Below the pieces are notes generated by a model, which searched no databases, was not told the origin of the DNA, and saw nothing but the letters and a program-made list of their open reading frames with translations. From an uncultured Flavobacteriales bacterium (GTDB taxonomy: Bacteria; Bacteroidota; Bacteroidia; Flavobacteriales_D; Sanyastnellaceae): 22,219 nucleotides of DNA. A program made the translations under genes and the position numbers. The stretch lies in assembly GCA_937967465.1 (NCBI GenBank), contig CALBSW010000203.1:1-22219 (forward strand), written 5' to 3'. How positions within the stretch are numbered: position 1 is the stretch's first letter; every line of letters begins with the position of its first letter. This document shows, one piece after another, positions 7,050 through 13,472 of this stretch.

Positions 7050-7820
7050 ATGACGGTGGACGACCGCGGCTTTCCATTGGACCTCGCTGGTCCGCCCCAG
7101 CGCATCATCAGCCTGGTGCCTTCCTTGACGGAGACCCTCGTGGACCTCGGTGTGGAGGACCGCATCGTGGGGCTGACCAAATTCTGCATCCATCCCGATT
7201 ACCTGCGCCGGGAGCGCACCCGGGTCGGGGGCACGAAGGGCGTTCGGGTGGATGTGATCCTGGACCTGCAGCCCGATTTGGTCATCGCCAACATCGAGGA
7301 GAACGACGCCCAGGACATCATGGCGCTGGAGATTGCAGGCGTTCCCTGTTGGGTGTGCAATGTGCGGACGGTGGAGCGCGCGTTCCGGTTGTTGGCCGAT
7401 CTCGGCGAGTTGGTTGGGGCCGCTGAACGCGGACGCGAAATGGAAGCCGAGGCGAGACGCGCGTGGGAAGTGGGCCGCGAGACGGCACCCGGTCTGGACC
7501 GGCGCATTGCATATGCCGTTTGGCGCAATCCCTGGATGTGGGCTGGGAGTGATGCCTACATCCAATCCGTGTTGCGTTGGTGGGGGTGGTCGCCTTGGCC
7601 GGAAGACCCCCGGTACCCCGAGTTGGATTTGGAGGCGGTGCGTCAGGCAGGGGTCGATGAAGTGTTCTTGCCGTCGGAGCCCTTTCCCTTCAAAGCGGCG
7701 CACAAGGCAGAATGTGAGGGGCTCGATGCCCGCCTCGTGGACGGCGAGATGTTCAGTTGGTATGGGAGTCGCATGCTCCATGTGCCCCGATACATCGCTT
7801 CTGAATGGAGTGCCGACTGA
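7050..7820 (+). CDS. BtuF-like helical-backbone metal/cobalamin-binding protein without signal peptide
   Basis: This 256-residue protein resembles the class III ABC solute-binding fold (BtuF/FecB type). It has RIISLVPSLTETLVDLGVEDRIVGLTKFCIHP near residues 18-49, VDVILDLQPDLVIANIEEN at 67-85, then a long helix (about 108-145) and a second lobe with DEVFLPSEPFPFK near 203-215. Family members bind cobalamin, haem or iron chelates outside the cytoplasmic membrane. This copy starts MTVDDRGFPLDLAGPP and has neither a signal sequence nor a lipoprotein cysteine, so as annotated it would stay in the cytosol. Extending the frame to 7020 adds no signal peptide. No permease or ATPase gene is adjacent. 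ATG 7050 is chosen because it precedes the conserved domain by a normal distance. It is followed after 48 bases by an oxidoreductase on the same strand. The ligand is unknown. Confidence 0.78.
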   Translation: MTVDDRGFPLDLAGPPQRIISLVPSLTETLVDLGVEDRIVGLTKFCIHPDYLRRERTRVGGTKGVRVDVILDLQPDLVIANIEENDAQDIMALEIAGVPCWVCNVRTVERAFRLLADLGELVGAAERGREMEAEARRAWEVGRETAPGLDRRIAYAVWRNPWMWAGSDAYIQSVLRWWGWSPWPEDPRYPELDLEAVRQAGVDEVFLPSEPFPFKAAHKAECEGLDARLVDGEMFSWYGSRMLHVPRYIASEWSAD

Positions 7821-7838
7821 ATTCGCGACTTTTGCCCT

Positions 7839-7851
7839 CCGCCTGAGGCGG
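7839..7851 (+). other. Short hairpin between BtuF-like and oxidoreductase genes
   Basis: CCGCC-tga-GGCGG forms a five-base-pair stem with a three-base loop, 18 bases after the BtuF-like stop. The following sequence (TTCGAACTTTTGG) has only a four-T run, so it would be a weak terminator at best. The AACTTTTG that ends 5 bases before the next ATG may instead be part of a promoter. Confidence 0.25.
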
Positions 7852-7868
7852 TTCGAACTTTTGGACAC

Positions 7869-8918
7869 ATGAAGACAGCCCCCCTTCGTTTTGCCGTGGT
7901 CGGCCTGGGCCACATTGGCAAGCGCCACGCGGAAATGATCCGGCGCCATCCCGGCTGTGAGCTCGTGGCAGGTTGTGACATCCGGTCGAGAGAAGAGTCG
8001 GGTGTGCAGGAGGACTTGGTCTTCCACCAGGACATGGCGGAGATGCTGGCGGCCCACGCGGGCATTGATGTGGTTTGCATTTGCACGCCCAACGGGTTGC
8101 ACGCCGAACAGGCATTGCTGGCGCTGGAGCACGGACATCATGTCATCGTTGAGAAGCCCATGGCGTTGAATCGCCGTGACGGAGAGGCGGTGTTGCACAA
8201 AGCTTTGGAGGTGGGCAAGCAGGTGTTCTGTGTGATGCAGAACCGTTACAGTCCACCGAGCGCTTGGCTCAAGGAGCTGGTCGACTCTGGTCGCTTGGGA
8301 CGGATTCACATGGTCCAGGTCAATTGCTTCTGGAACCGGGACGACCGCTACTACGGGAAAATCCCATGGAAAGGCACCCTCGATCTGGACGGCGGTACCC
8401 TCTTCACCCAATTCAGCCACTTCGTCGACATCCTGTACTGGCTCTTTGGGGACATCCACGGCATCCATGCCCGGTTTGCGGATTTCACCCACGGACACAA
8501 CACCGATTTCGAGGATTCCGGATTGGTGACATTCGACTTCGTCCAAGGCGGTCTCGGCACGCTTCAATTCTCCACGGCTGTGTCCGAGACCAACTTTGAA
8601 AGTTCGCTGACCATCGTGGCCGAGAAGGGCACGGTCAAAGTCGGCGGGCAATACATGAATGAAGTGGAGTACTGCCGTGTGGAGGGGTACGAGATGCCGG
8701 AACTGCCGCCCTCGAACCCCGCCAATGATTACGGCGCTTACAAAGGCAGTGCGGCCAACCACGGCTACATTTTCGAGAATGTCTTCGACACCTTGCGGGG
8801 CTCCGGCCGGATCACCACCAATGCCTTGGAAGGCTTGAAAGTGGTGGACATCATCGAACGCATCTACGCGGCTGCAGACCGGGGACTGAAGCCTGGCACA
8901 GTCGGTCAGCCTTCCTGA
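7869..8918 (+). CDS. Gfo/Idh/MocA-family NAD(P)-dependent oxidoreductase
   Basis: This 349-residue cytosolic dehydrogenase probably acts on a sugar or nucleotide sugar. The N-terminal Rossmann fold shows FAVVGLGHIGKRHAEMI (GLGHIG at 12-17), then VVCICTPNGLHAEQALLALEHGHHVIVEKPMAL with the family EKP motif at 95-97 (K96 catalytic). The C-terminal domain has WKGTLDLDGGTLFTQFSHFVDILYWLFGD with H184 and D187 in the expected active-site positions. The pattern is closest, by eye, to WlbA/WbpB-type UDP-N-acetylglucosaminuronate 3-dehydrogenases of surface polysaccharide synthesis. No polysaccharide gene is nearby to confirm this, so the substrate is open. The ATG is preceded by AACTTTTG-gacac, a possible -7 box with a very short leader. 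Its 3' end overlaps the convergent phosphatase gene by 13 bases. Confidence 0.88.
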   Translation: MKTAPLRFAVVGLGHIGKRHAEMIRRHPGCELVAGCDIRSREESGVQEDLVFHQDMAEMLAAHAGIDVVCICTPNGLHAEQALLALEHGHHVIVEKPMALNRRDGEAVLHKALEVGKQVFCVMQNRYSPPSAWLKELVDSGRLGRIHMVQVNCFWNRDDRYYGKIPWKGTLDLDGGTLFTQFSHFVDILYWLFGDIHGIHARFADFTHGHNTDFEDSGLVTFDFVQGGLGTLQFSTAVSETNFESSLTIVAEKGTVKVGGQYMNEVEYCRVEGYEMPELPPSNPANDYGAYKGSAANHGYIFENVFDTLRGSGRITTNALEGLKVVDIIERIYAAADRGLKPGTVGQPS

Positions 8919-10720
8919 ACGTCCGTCAGGTCGATTCCGACCAACGTGGCATCGTCGACCTTGGCGTTGCCGCCTTTCCAGCGCAGCAACTCCTGAAGCA
9001 GGGCTGATTCTCGGTCAGAGATGGAGCGGTGGGCATGTTGCTCCAGCATGTCGGCCAGGCGCTTTCGGCCCAGCTTGCGGCCGTGGATGCCGCCAAATTG
9101 GTCCCGAATGCCATCCGTGGCGAGGTACACTTGATCTCCGGGTTGGATGTCGATGACGTGCGGCTCGAATTGGACTTTGGGCGTGACTTTGCCGTGTGCC
9201 CGGCTGATGAGGTCGATGCTCTCTCGCGTCCCGCGAATCACTTTGGCTTGGCCGTTCCGAATGAGGAAGAGGTCGCCACGCGCACCGGAAAAATGGAGTT
9301 GCCGGGCGTCTGGATCGAGCGTGATGACCGCACCGTCAAACCCGAACATCTGCGGTGCATCGGAATGCCGGTTCATCCGTTGGTCGAAGGCCATGCGGAA
9401 GTCGCGCAGGATGTCACTGGGTGTTGGGTCCTTCAACTCGGCGTAGGCCCGGTTGATCAGCATGGATCCCAACAGGGCGACCATGGACCCGGGGACGCCG
9501 TGGCCCGTGCTGTCGATCAAAGCGAGGGTCCGTTTTCCGTTTTTCTCCGCCATGAAGAGAAAGTCTCCACCGAGGATGTCCCGCGGGCGCTCGATGAAGA
9601 GGGAGTTGGCGAAAAGCTGCCGCAATTCCTCCTTGCCGGGAAGGGCGACGCCCAAAATGGCTTTCGCGCTGATCACGCCTTGGGTGATGTGGACCAGGTT
9701 TTGTCGGACCTGGTCGGCCAAGCGCTGACGTTGATTGCCTTCGGTTTCGAGTTTGGCCTTGGCCTGGCGGATTTGCAACGTGCGCTGCTCGACCCTTTCC
9801 TCGAGGTGGTTGACGTGGTCCCGCAAGGTGGCTTCCAATTCCACCCGGTGGGAGATGTCGAGCAAGGTGAGCAACAAGGTGTCGGAGGCGTTTTCCGGAA
9901 GGCTCAATTCCAGGCTGAGGTACATCGGCTGCCCTTGGTCGTTGCGGACGACCACATCGCCGACCGAGTAACGGTTCTCTTCACCCAGTTTGAGGAAATC
10001 GGCCAGCAAGGCTTGGGGCTGAATGGGGGTCATGCGGCGAACGAATCCACAGTCCAAAGCGACAGGGGTGTTCAAACCGAGCAGTTCCTTGGCCTTGGGG
10101 TTGTTCAGTTCCCAGGTGACCGAAGCGAGGATTTGGTGAATGCGGCCAATGGCTTCATCGCGGGTGCGCATGGGCCCCAGCTTGCCAACCCGATCCAGTG
10201 CCGCGAGGAATTGTGTGGAGCGCCCGGTGATCAAACCGGCACCGGCCATGTTGAATGTGGACTCCCAGAATTCGGTTTCCGCTTGGATCAGGCCGCCGGG
10301 TGTGGGCAGCTGGTCTGCGTTGCGGGCAGGCTCGGGCAGTAGCGCTTCCAATCGTTGGGCCAGCAGGTCTGCGGAGCTTCCCGTTTCGTGGTAGCCTTCT
10401 GCACGAAAGGCGAGCCAATCGGAGGCGTCATCCAAGGCAGCGAGCAGGATGAGCACAGGGGTGGGGGACGCGGAGGAGGTCAGACACCGTGCGGTGTCCA
10501 TGCGCTTCTCTCGATCGCCTTGGGTGCCGACGACCCAGATGTCCACCAGGTTCGAGCCGGCATCGCTCGCTTCCATGGTCCGCCATTCCAGAGCCCGCCC
10601 TCCCGGGGTGGTCAACGGCCATTTGGACCGTGCCGCCAGGTGCCCGTGCACGAGCCCCACTCGAATTGGGGTGCTGGTCGCAGTGGAGGAGGTGGGGGTC
10701 ACGTTGCCGGTCGGCTGCAT
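8906..10720 (-). CDS. PP2C/SpoIIE-type protein phosphatase with degenerate receiver-like and PAS-like regions
   Basis: This 604-residue cytosolic protein ends in a complete PPM/SpoIIE phosphatase domain (about 375-604): RPRDILGGDFLFM (D386), LALIDSTGHGVPGSMVALLG (D403), VYLATDGIRDQFGG (D536) and KVDDATLVGI (D589, D590), which together bind the metal pair. Such enzymes remove phosphate from Ser/Thr, often on anti-sigma-antagonist proteins. Upstream are a coiled coil (about 290-345) and a PAS-like region (about 150-290, ending LLLTLLDISHRVE). Residues about 18-130 have receiver-like strand/helix periodicity (VDIWVVGTQGD, PVLILLAALDD, GYHETGSS). The acidic pocket, phospho-acceptor Asp and conserved Lys are absent, so this part is probably a pseudo-receiver; that reading is inference. 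The gene follows the response regulator after 78 bases that hold two inverted repeats, and its stop overlaps the convergent oxidoreductase gene by 13 bases. No membrane segment is seen. Confidence 0.87.
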   Translation of the reverse strand: MQPTGNVTPTSSTATSTPIRVGLVHGHLAARSKWPLTTPGGRALEWRTMEASDAGSNLVDIWVVGTQGDREKRMDTARCLTSSASPTPVLILLAALDDASDWLAFRAEGYHETGSSADLLAQRLEALLPEPARNADQLPTPGGLIQAETEFWESTFNMAGAGLITGRSTQFLAALDRVGKLGPMRTRDEAIGRIHQILASVTWELNNPKAKELLGLNTPVALDCGFVRRMTPIQPQALLADFLKLGEENRYSVGDVVVRNDQGQPMYLSLELSLPENASDTLLLTLLDISHRVELEATLRDHVNHLEERVEQRTLQIRQAKAKLETEGNQRQRLADQVRQNLVHITQGVISAKAILGVALPGKEELRQLFANSLFIERPRDILGGDFLFMAEKNGKRTLALIDSTGHGVPGSMVALLGSMLINRAYAELKDPTPSDILRDFRMAFDQRMNRHSDAPQMFGFDGAVITLDPDARQLHFSGARGDLFLIRNGQAKVIRGTRESIDLISRAHGKVTPKVQFEPHVIDIQPGDQVYLATDGIRDQFGGIHGRKLGRKRLADMLEQHAHRSISDRESALLQELLRWKGGNAKVDDATLVGIDLTDVQEG

Positions 10721-10729
10721 GAAGTGAAA

Positions 10730-10766
10730 GTAGCCCCGGGGTCCGTCAGAAGACGTCAGGGGCTAC
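10730..10766 (-). promoter_or_regulatory. Strong hairpin in the leader of the phosphatase gene
   Basis: Perfect eight-base arms GTAGCCCC / GGGGCTAC enclose a second small stem CGTC-ttct-GACG. The structure ends 9 bases before the phosphatase ATG at 10720. No T-run follows, so it does not look like an intrinsic terminator. It could lower or regulate phosphatase translation relative to the two-component genes upstream, or protect a processed mRNA end. The inner sequence also contains the direct repeat CTGACG-tctt-CTGACG. Confidence 0.55.
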
Positions 10767-10778
10767 GCTGTCTTGTGG

Positions 10779-10792
10779 TCGGAAAATTCCGA
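10779..10792. repeat. Inverted repeat TCGGAA-aa-TTCCGA after the response regulator gene
   Basis: Six-base perfect arms with a two-base spacer lie 6 bases past the response regulator stop. The spacer is too short for a hairpin, so a near-palindromic protein-binding site is the more natural reading. It could be an operator for a promoter that serves the phosphatase gene alone. Chance cannot be ruled out. Confidence 0.3.
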
Positions 10793-10798
10793 GGCCGG

Positions 10799-11467
10799 TC
10801 AACCCGCTGTGTGCGTCGGGTCGGCACCGCCGGGAGCGAGGTCGTGCAACAGGATGTATTTGACCAAGTCGGAGTTGCTTTTGAGGCGCATCTTTTCCAG
10901 GATGCGGCTGCGGTAGGTGCTGACCGTTTTGATACTGAGGCTCAGTTGATTGGCGATTTCCGTCATCGTTTTGCCTTCCCCGATGTAGAGCAAGACTTCG
11001 TACTCGCGGTCAGACAGGCTCTTGTGCGGAAGGTCATTGTCGTCCTTCGCCATCTCCTCGATCATCAGGCGCGTCAATTCAGCACTGATGAACTGTTTGC
11101 CTTCCGCGATGGTTCGCATCGCGTCCTCCAGCACTTGTGGGGCGCTGTCCTTGTGCAAGTAGCCCCTCGCTCCAGCCTTGATCATCCGGATGGCGAATTG
11201 GTCTTCTGGGTACATGCTCAGCGCCAGAACGGCAATGCTGGGGTACATGGCCTGAATTTGCTTGAGGACTTCCAGACCGCTCCGTCCCGGGAGGCTGATG
11301 TCCAGCAGGAGGAGGTCCGGGGTTTGCTGCTTGAAGAGCGGAAACAGGGCCTCGCCGCTCTCCACATCGGCCAGCACTTCGAAATCCCCGAAGGATTCGA
11401 CAATCTGGCGGAGTCCCGCCCGAACGATGTTGTGGTCGTCGCACAGGACAACGGTCTTCTTTTCCAT
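10799..11467 (-). CDS. NarL/FixJ-family response regulator
   Basis: This 222-residue DNA-binding regulator has an N-terminal receiver domain (about 4-120) with the acidic pair D10-D11, phospho-acceptor D56 in LLLLDISLPG, S84 and K106 (GYLHKDS), so it looks phosphorylatable. A LuxR/GerE helix-turn-helix follows at about 150-207: LSDREYEVLLYIGEGKTMTEIANQLSLSIKTVSTYRSRILEKM. Length and domain order are standard. The gene begins 9 bases after the stop of the receiver-histidine kinase gene, whose HisKA_3-type core is the class that normally partners NarL-type regulators, so the two are a likely cognate pair. Target genes are unknown. The inverted repeats just downstream, before the phosphatase gene, are candidate sites for autogenous control. 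Confidence 0.95.
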   Translation of the reverse strand: MEKKTVVLCDDHNIVRAGLRQIVESFGDFEVLADVESGEALFPLFKQQTPDLLLLDISLPGRSGLEVLKQIQAMYPSIAVLALSMYPEDQFAIRMIKAGARGYLHKDSAPQVLEDAMRTIAEGKQFISAELTRLMIEEMAKDDNDLPHKSLSDREYEVLLYIGEGKTMTEIANQLSLSIKTVSTYRSRILEKMRLKSNSDLVKYILLHDLAPGGADPTHTAG

Positions 11468-11476
11468 GGACTCAAT

Positions 11477-12619
11477 TTACTCTGCTTCTCTGAGAGGCAT
11501 GGTGACTTCAATGGCCGTCCCGGAACCCGGGGTGGATTGGATGCGGATTTCTCCGCCGTGGTTTCGAACCCGCTCGCGCATGCCGATCACCCCGATGCCC
11601 ATCGGCGCTGGCTCAGCTTCGTTTTGGAGGGGAATGCCCTGTCCGTCGTCTCCGATTTCGAGGCGCAACACTTGTTCGTCTGCGAACAGGCGGACGTAGG
11701 CCAGGTTGGCCTCGGCGTGACGTTGCACATTCGTCAGGGCTTCCTGCACGATGCGGAACAAGTCTGTTCGCATGGCGTCGTCCAACTCTGGAAGCGGATC
11801 CATGTGCAGGCCGCAAAAGGTGCCGCCTTTGCGGTTGAAGTCCCGCACGAGCGTTTCGATGCCGGCAGACAAACCGACTTGGTCGAGGACGACCGGGCGC
11901 AAGGACCGCGCGATGTTGCGCACCTGCTGGATGACGTTGGTGTTCAGGGCGATCAGTTCGTCCAGTTTGCTGGACAGGGCGGTTGGGTCGGGTCCGCCCT
12001 CCGTGTTCAGGCCACGTTGAACCATGTACATGCCCAGTTTCAGGGCGGTCAACTCTTGGCCCAGCTGGTCATGGATGTCGCGTGACAGCGCGCGTTTCTC
12101 TTCGTCGCGCTCCTCTTCCGTGTGGCGAATCAAAGCCATCAACTCGGCATTGAGCCGTTGGCTCTCGGTTTCCGCAGCATGGCGCAGGGCGCGGTTCCGG
12201 TAGCCCCCGAGCAAGACGTCCAAAACCAGGCCGAACTCTTTGAGTCGGCGCTTGGACAGGTAGTCCGATGCCCCCAGTCTCATGTAATCGACAGCGACAT
12301 CCTCTTCGCCAGCACCGGTGATGACGAGGAACGGAATGTCGCGCTCCACTTGATTCCGGACTTGAAGGGCCTGCGTGGCATCTCCATCCGGGAGGAGGTG
12401 GTCTGCACAGATGATGTCGGGGAGGCGCTCTCCGAGGGCGGCCTCGAATTCTTTCAAAGTCGAGGTCCAGCGCACCTGAATGGGCTGGGAATACCTCCTT
12501 GCAGTGCCTTCGAACACGATGGCATCCACTTCGTTGTCCTCCAGCAGCAGGATATCAAGTGGGCGTTCGGACTGGGGGTCCAGCAGCGGGTGATCGCGAT
12601 CGTGAGGAAAGCGGGACAT
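11477..12619 (-). CDS. Soluble hybrid sensor kinase: N-terminal receiver plus HisKA_3/HATPase (NarX/DesK class)
   Basis: This protein of about 380 residues has no membrane segment or periplasmic sensor. A receiver domain comes first (about 20-135), with acidic pair E27-D28, phospho-acceptor D73 in IICADHLLPDGD, T101 and K123. A short coiled coil leads to the HisKA_3 dimerisation motif SRDIHDQLGQELTALK (phospho-acceptor H183). The ATP-binding domain shows the N box RIVQEALTNVQRHAEA (N297), GDDGQGI, and GIGVIGMRERVRNHGGEIRIQS. Signals are therefore likely to arrive through phosphorylation of, or protein binding to, the receiver. I prefer ATG 12619; an in-frame TTG at 12646 would overlap the upstream gene. 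The start lies 16 bases after the stop of the secreted helical-repeat gene, and the response regulator follows after 9 bases, so all three are probably one transcript. Confidence 0.92.
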   Translation of the reverse strand: MSRFPHDRDHPLLDPQSERPLDILLLEDNEVDAIVFEGTARRYSQPIQVRWTSTLKEFEAALGERLPDIICADHLLPDGDATQALQVRNQVERDIPFLVITGAGEEDVAVDYMRLGASDYLSKRRLKEFGLVLDVLLGGYRNRALRHAAETESQRLNAELMALIRHTEEERDEEKRALSRDIHDQLGQELTALKLGMYMVQRGLNTEGGPDPTALSSKLDELIALNTNVIQQVRNIARSLRPVVLDQVGLSAGIETLVRDFNRKGGTFCGLHMDPLPELDDAMRTDLFRIVQEALTNVQRHAEANLAYVRLFADEQVLRLEIGDDGQGIPLQNEAEPAPMGIGVIGMRERVRNHGGEIRIQSTPGSGTAIEVTMPLREAE

Positions 12620-12635
12620 CCCAGCCGGGGACAAC

Positions 12636-13424
12636 TCAGCCGACAATGGAGCCGTACGTCACCATGTAGCTGCGGTCGCCTTCAAACAGCGGAAGGCCAC
12701 TCTCGAGCAGTTCGATGGCCTGGGTCCGCTGCCCATCTGCTTCGAGTTGCTCGGAAGCCCGGATGATGCCGGTCTTGAGCAGGTTCGTCATGGACTCGGT
12801 CAGGGGCTCGTCCCGGTAGTACTCAATTTCCTCAGAAGCGGGGATGCGTCCGGTCATGCTGCCCATGATTTGAATGGCGGCTTCCCAGTTGGCGGAGGCG
12901 TCCCGTGTGGCCCGGCCATAGTAGTTGGCCAATCCGAGCATGAGGTAGGCGGCCGGGTCGCTCTTGTCCAACTTCGTCAGGTAGTTGTAGAGGCTCTTTG
13001 CGCGGGTGTACTTCTCCGCATCCATTTCGGTGTCGGCCTGGGCGATCGCTTCGGCACGGAGCTCCTCGATGAAGTCGAGCTGGTCCGGCACGTACTCCAT
13101 TTCCTTGTCCTTCTTGATGAACTTGGTGCAGTACTTCAAGCTCTCTTTCAGCGCCTTGGGGTAATTCTCCTTGAGCTCCGGATCATCGCTCTGGTGAATC
13201 TTGAGGTAGGCGCGGGCCATGTATCCATATGGCTCCGGGTGCTTTTTGGTGCTTTCCTTTTCGGTAAAACCGATGGCGCGGAAGAGCACACGCTCGTATT
13301 TCTCGTCGACGAGGTCCTCGAGCATCCGGCTGTATTTCGGATCCTGGGCTTCGGCTTCAGAGACGTTGGAGAACAGGGCGCAAATCAGCGCCAACATGGA
13401 AAAGAGGTGCAGGTTTCCTTTCAT
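12636..13424 (-). CDS. Secreted helical-repeat (TPR-like) protein of unknown function
   Basis: This 262-residue protein starts with a signal peptide (MKGNLHLFSMLALICALFSN, cleavage likely after SEAEA near residue 26). The mature part is almost entirely helical with TPR-like pairs: PEPYGYMARAYLKIHQSDD (64-82), YPKALKESLKYCTKFIKKD (88-106), YTRAKSLYNYLTKLDKSDPAAYLMLGLANYYGRA (139-172) and RTQAIELLESGLPLFEGD (233-250). It probably sits in the periplasm or at a membrane face as a protein-binding scaffold; no enzymatic residues stand out. ATG 13424 is chosen because the signal peptide begins there, although the frame is open to 13973 across the helicase gene. A TACCTTTC box lies 6 bases before it. 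It heads the minus-strand run with kinase, regulator and phosphatase, which suggests a sensory or housekeeping link that cannot be proved here. Confidence 0.82.
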   Translation of the reverse strand: MKGNLHLFSMLALICALFSNVSEAEAQDPKYSRMLEDLVDEKYERVLFRAIGFTEKESTKKHPEPYGYMARAYLKIHQSDDPELKENYPKALKESLKYCTKFIKKDKEMEYVPDQLDFIEELRAEAIAQADTEMDAEKYTRAKSLYNYLTKLDKSDPAAYLMLGLANYYGRATRDASANWEAAIQIMGSMTGRIPASEEIEYYRDEPLTESMTNLLKTGIIRASEQLEADGQRTQAIELLESGLPLFEGDRSYMVTYGSIVG

Positions 13425-13430
13425 GACCGG

Positions 13431-13438
13431 GAAAGGTA
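13431..13438 (-). promoter_or_regulatory. Candidate -7 promoter box for the secreted helical-repeat gene
   Basis: TACCTTTC on the minus strand matches the Bacteroidota -7 consensus TAnnTTTG in all but the last base and lies only 6 bases before the ATG. No TTG is seen at the usual -33 distance. If active, the transcript would have almost no leader. Confidence 0.4.
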
Positions 13439-13472
13439 GGAACACAAAGGCGATTCGGGAGATTATTGCAGG

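Noticed and set aside
5743..7053. Long plus-strand open frame (436 codons) antisense to dnaK
   Set aside because: Frames opposite Hsp70 genes are a known source of false genes, once annotated as glutamate dehydrogenase. The translation is a low-complexity mirror of dnaK codons, and dnaK itself is complete and intact.
6894..8762. Minus-strand open frame (622 codons) opposite the BtuF-like and oxidoreductase genes
   Set aside because: It spans two real plus-strand genes and the control region, has no domain pattern, and follows from codon bias in GC-rich DNA.
10355..12085. Plus-strand open frame (576 codons) opposite phosphatase, regulator and kinase genes
   Set aside because: It runs antisense through three genes with complete catalytic motifs, so it is a codon-bias artefact.
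12620..12646. TTG start for the receiver-kinase at 12646
   Set aside because: It would overlap the upstream gene by 11 bases and adds residues before the receiver with no conserved feature. ATG 12619 is simpler, though coupling by overlap cannot be excluded.
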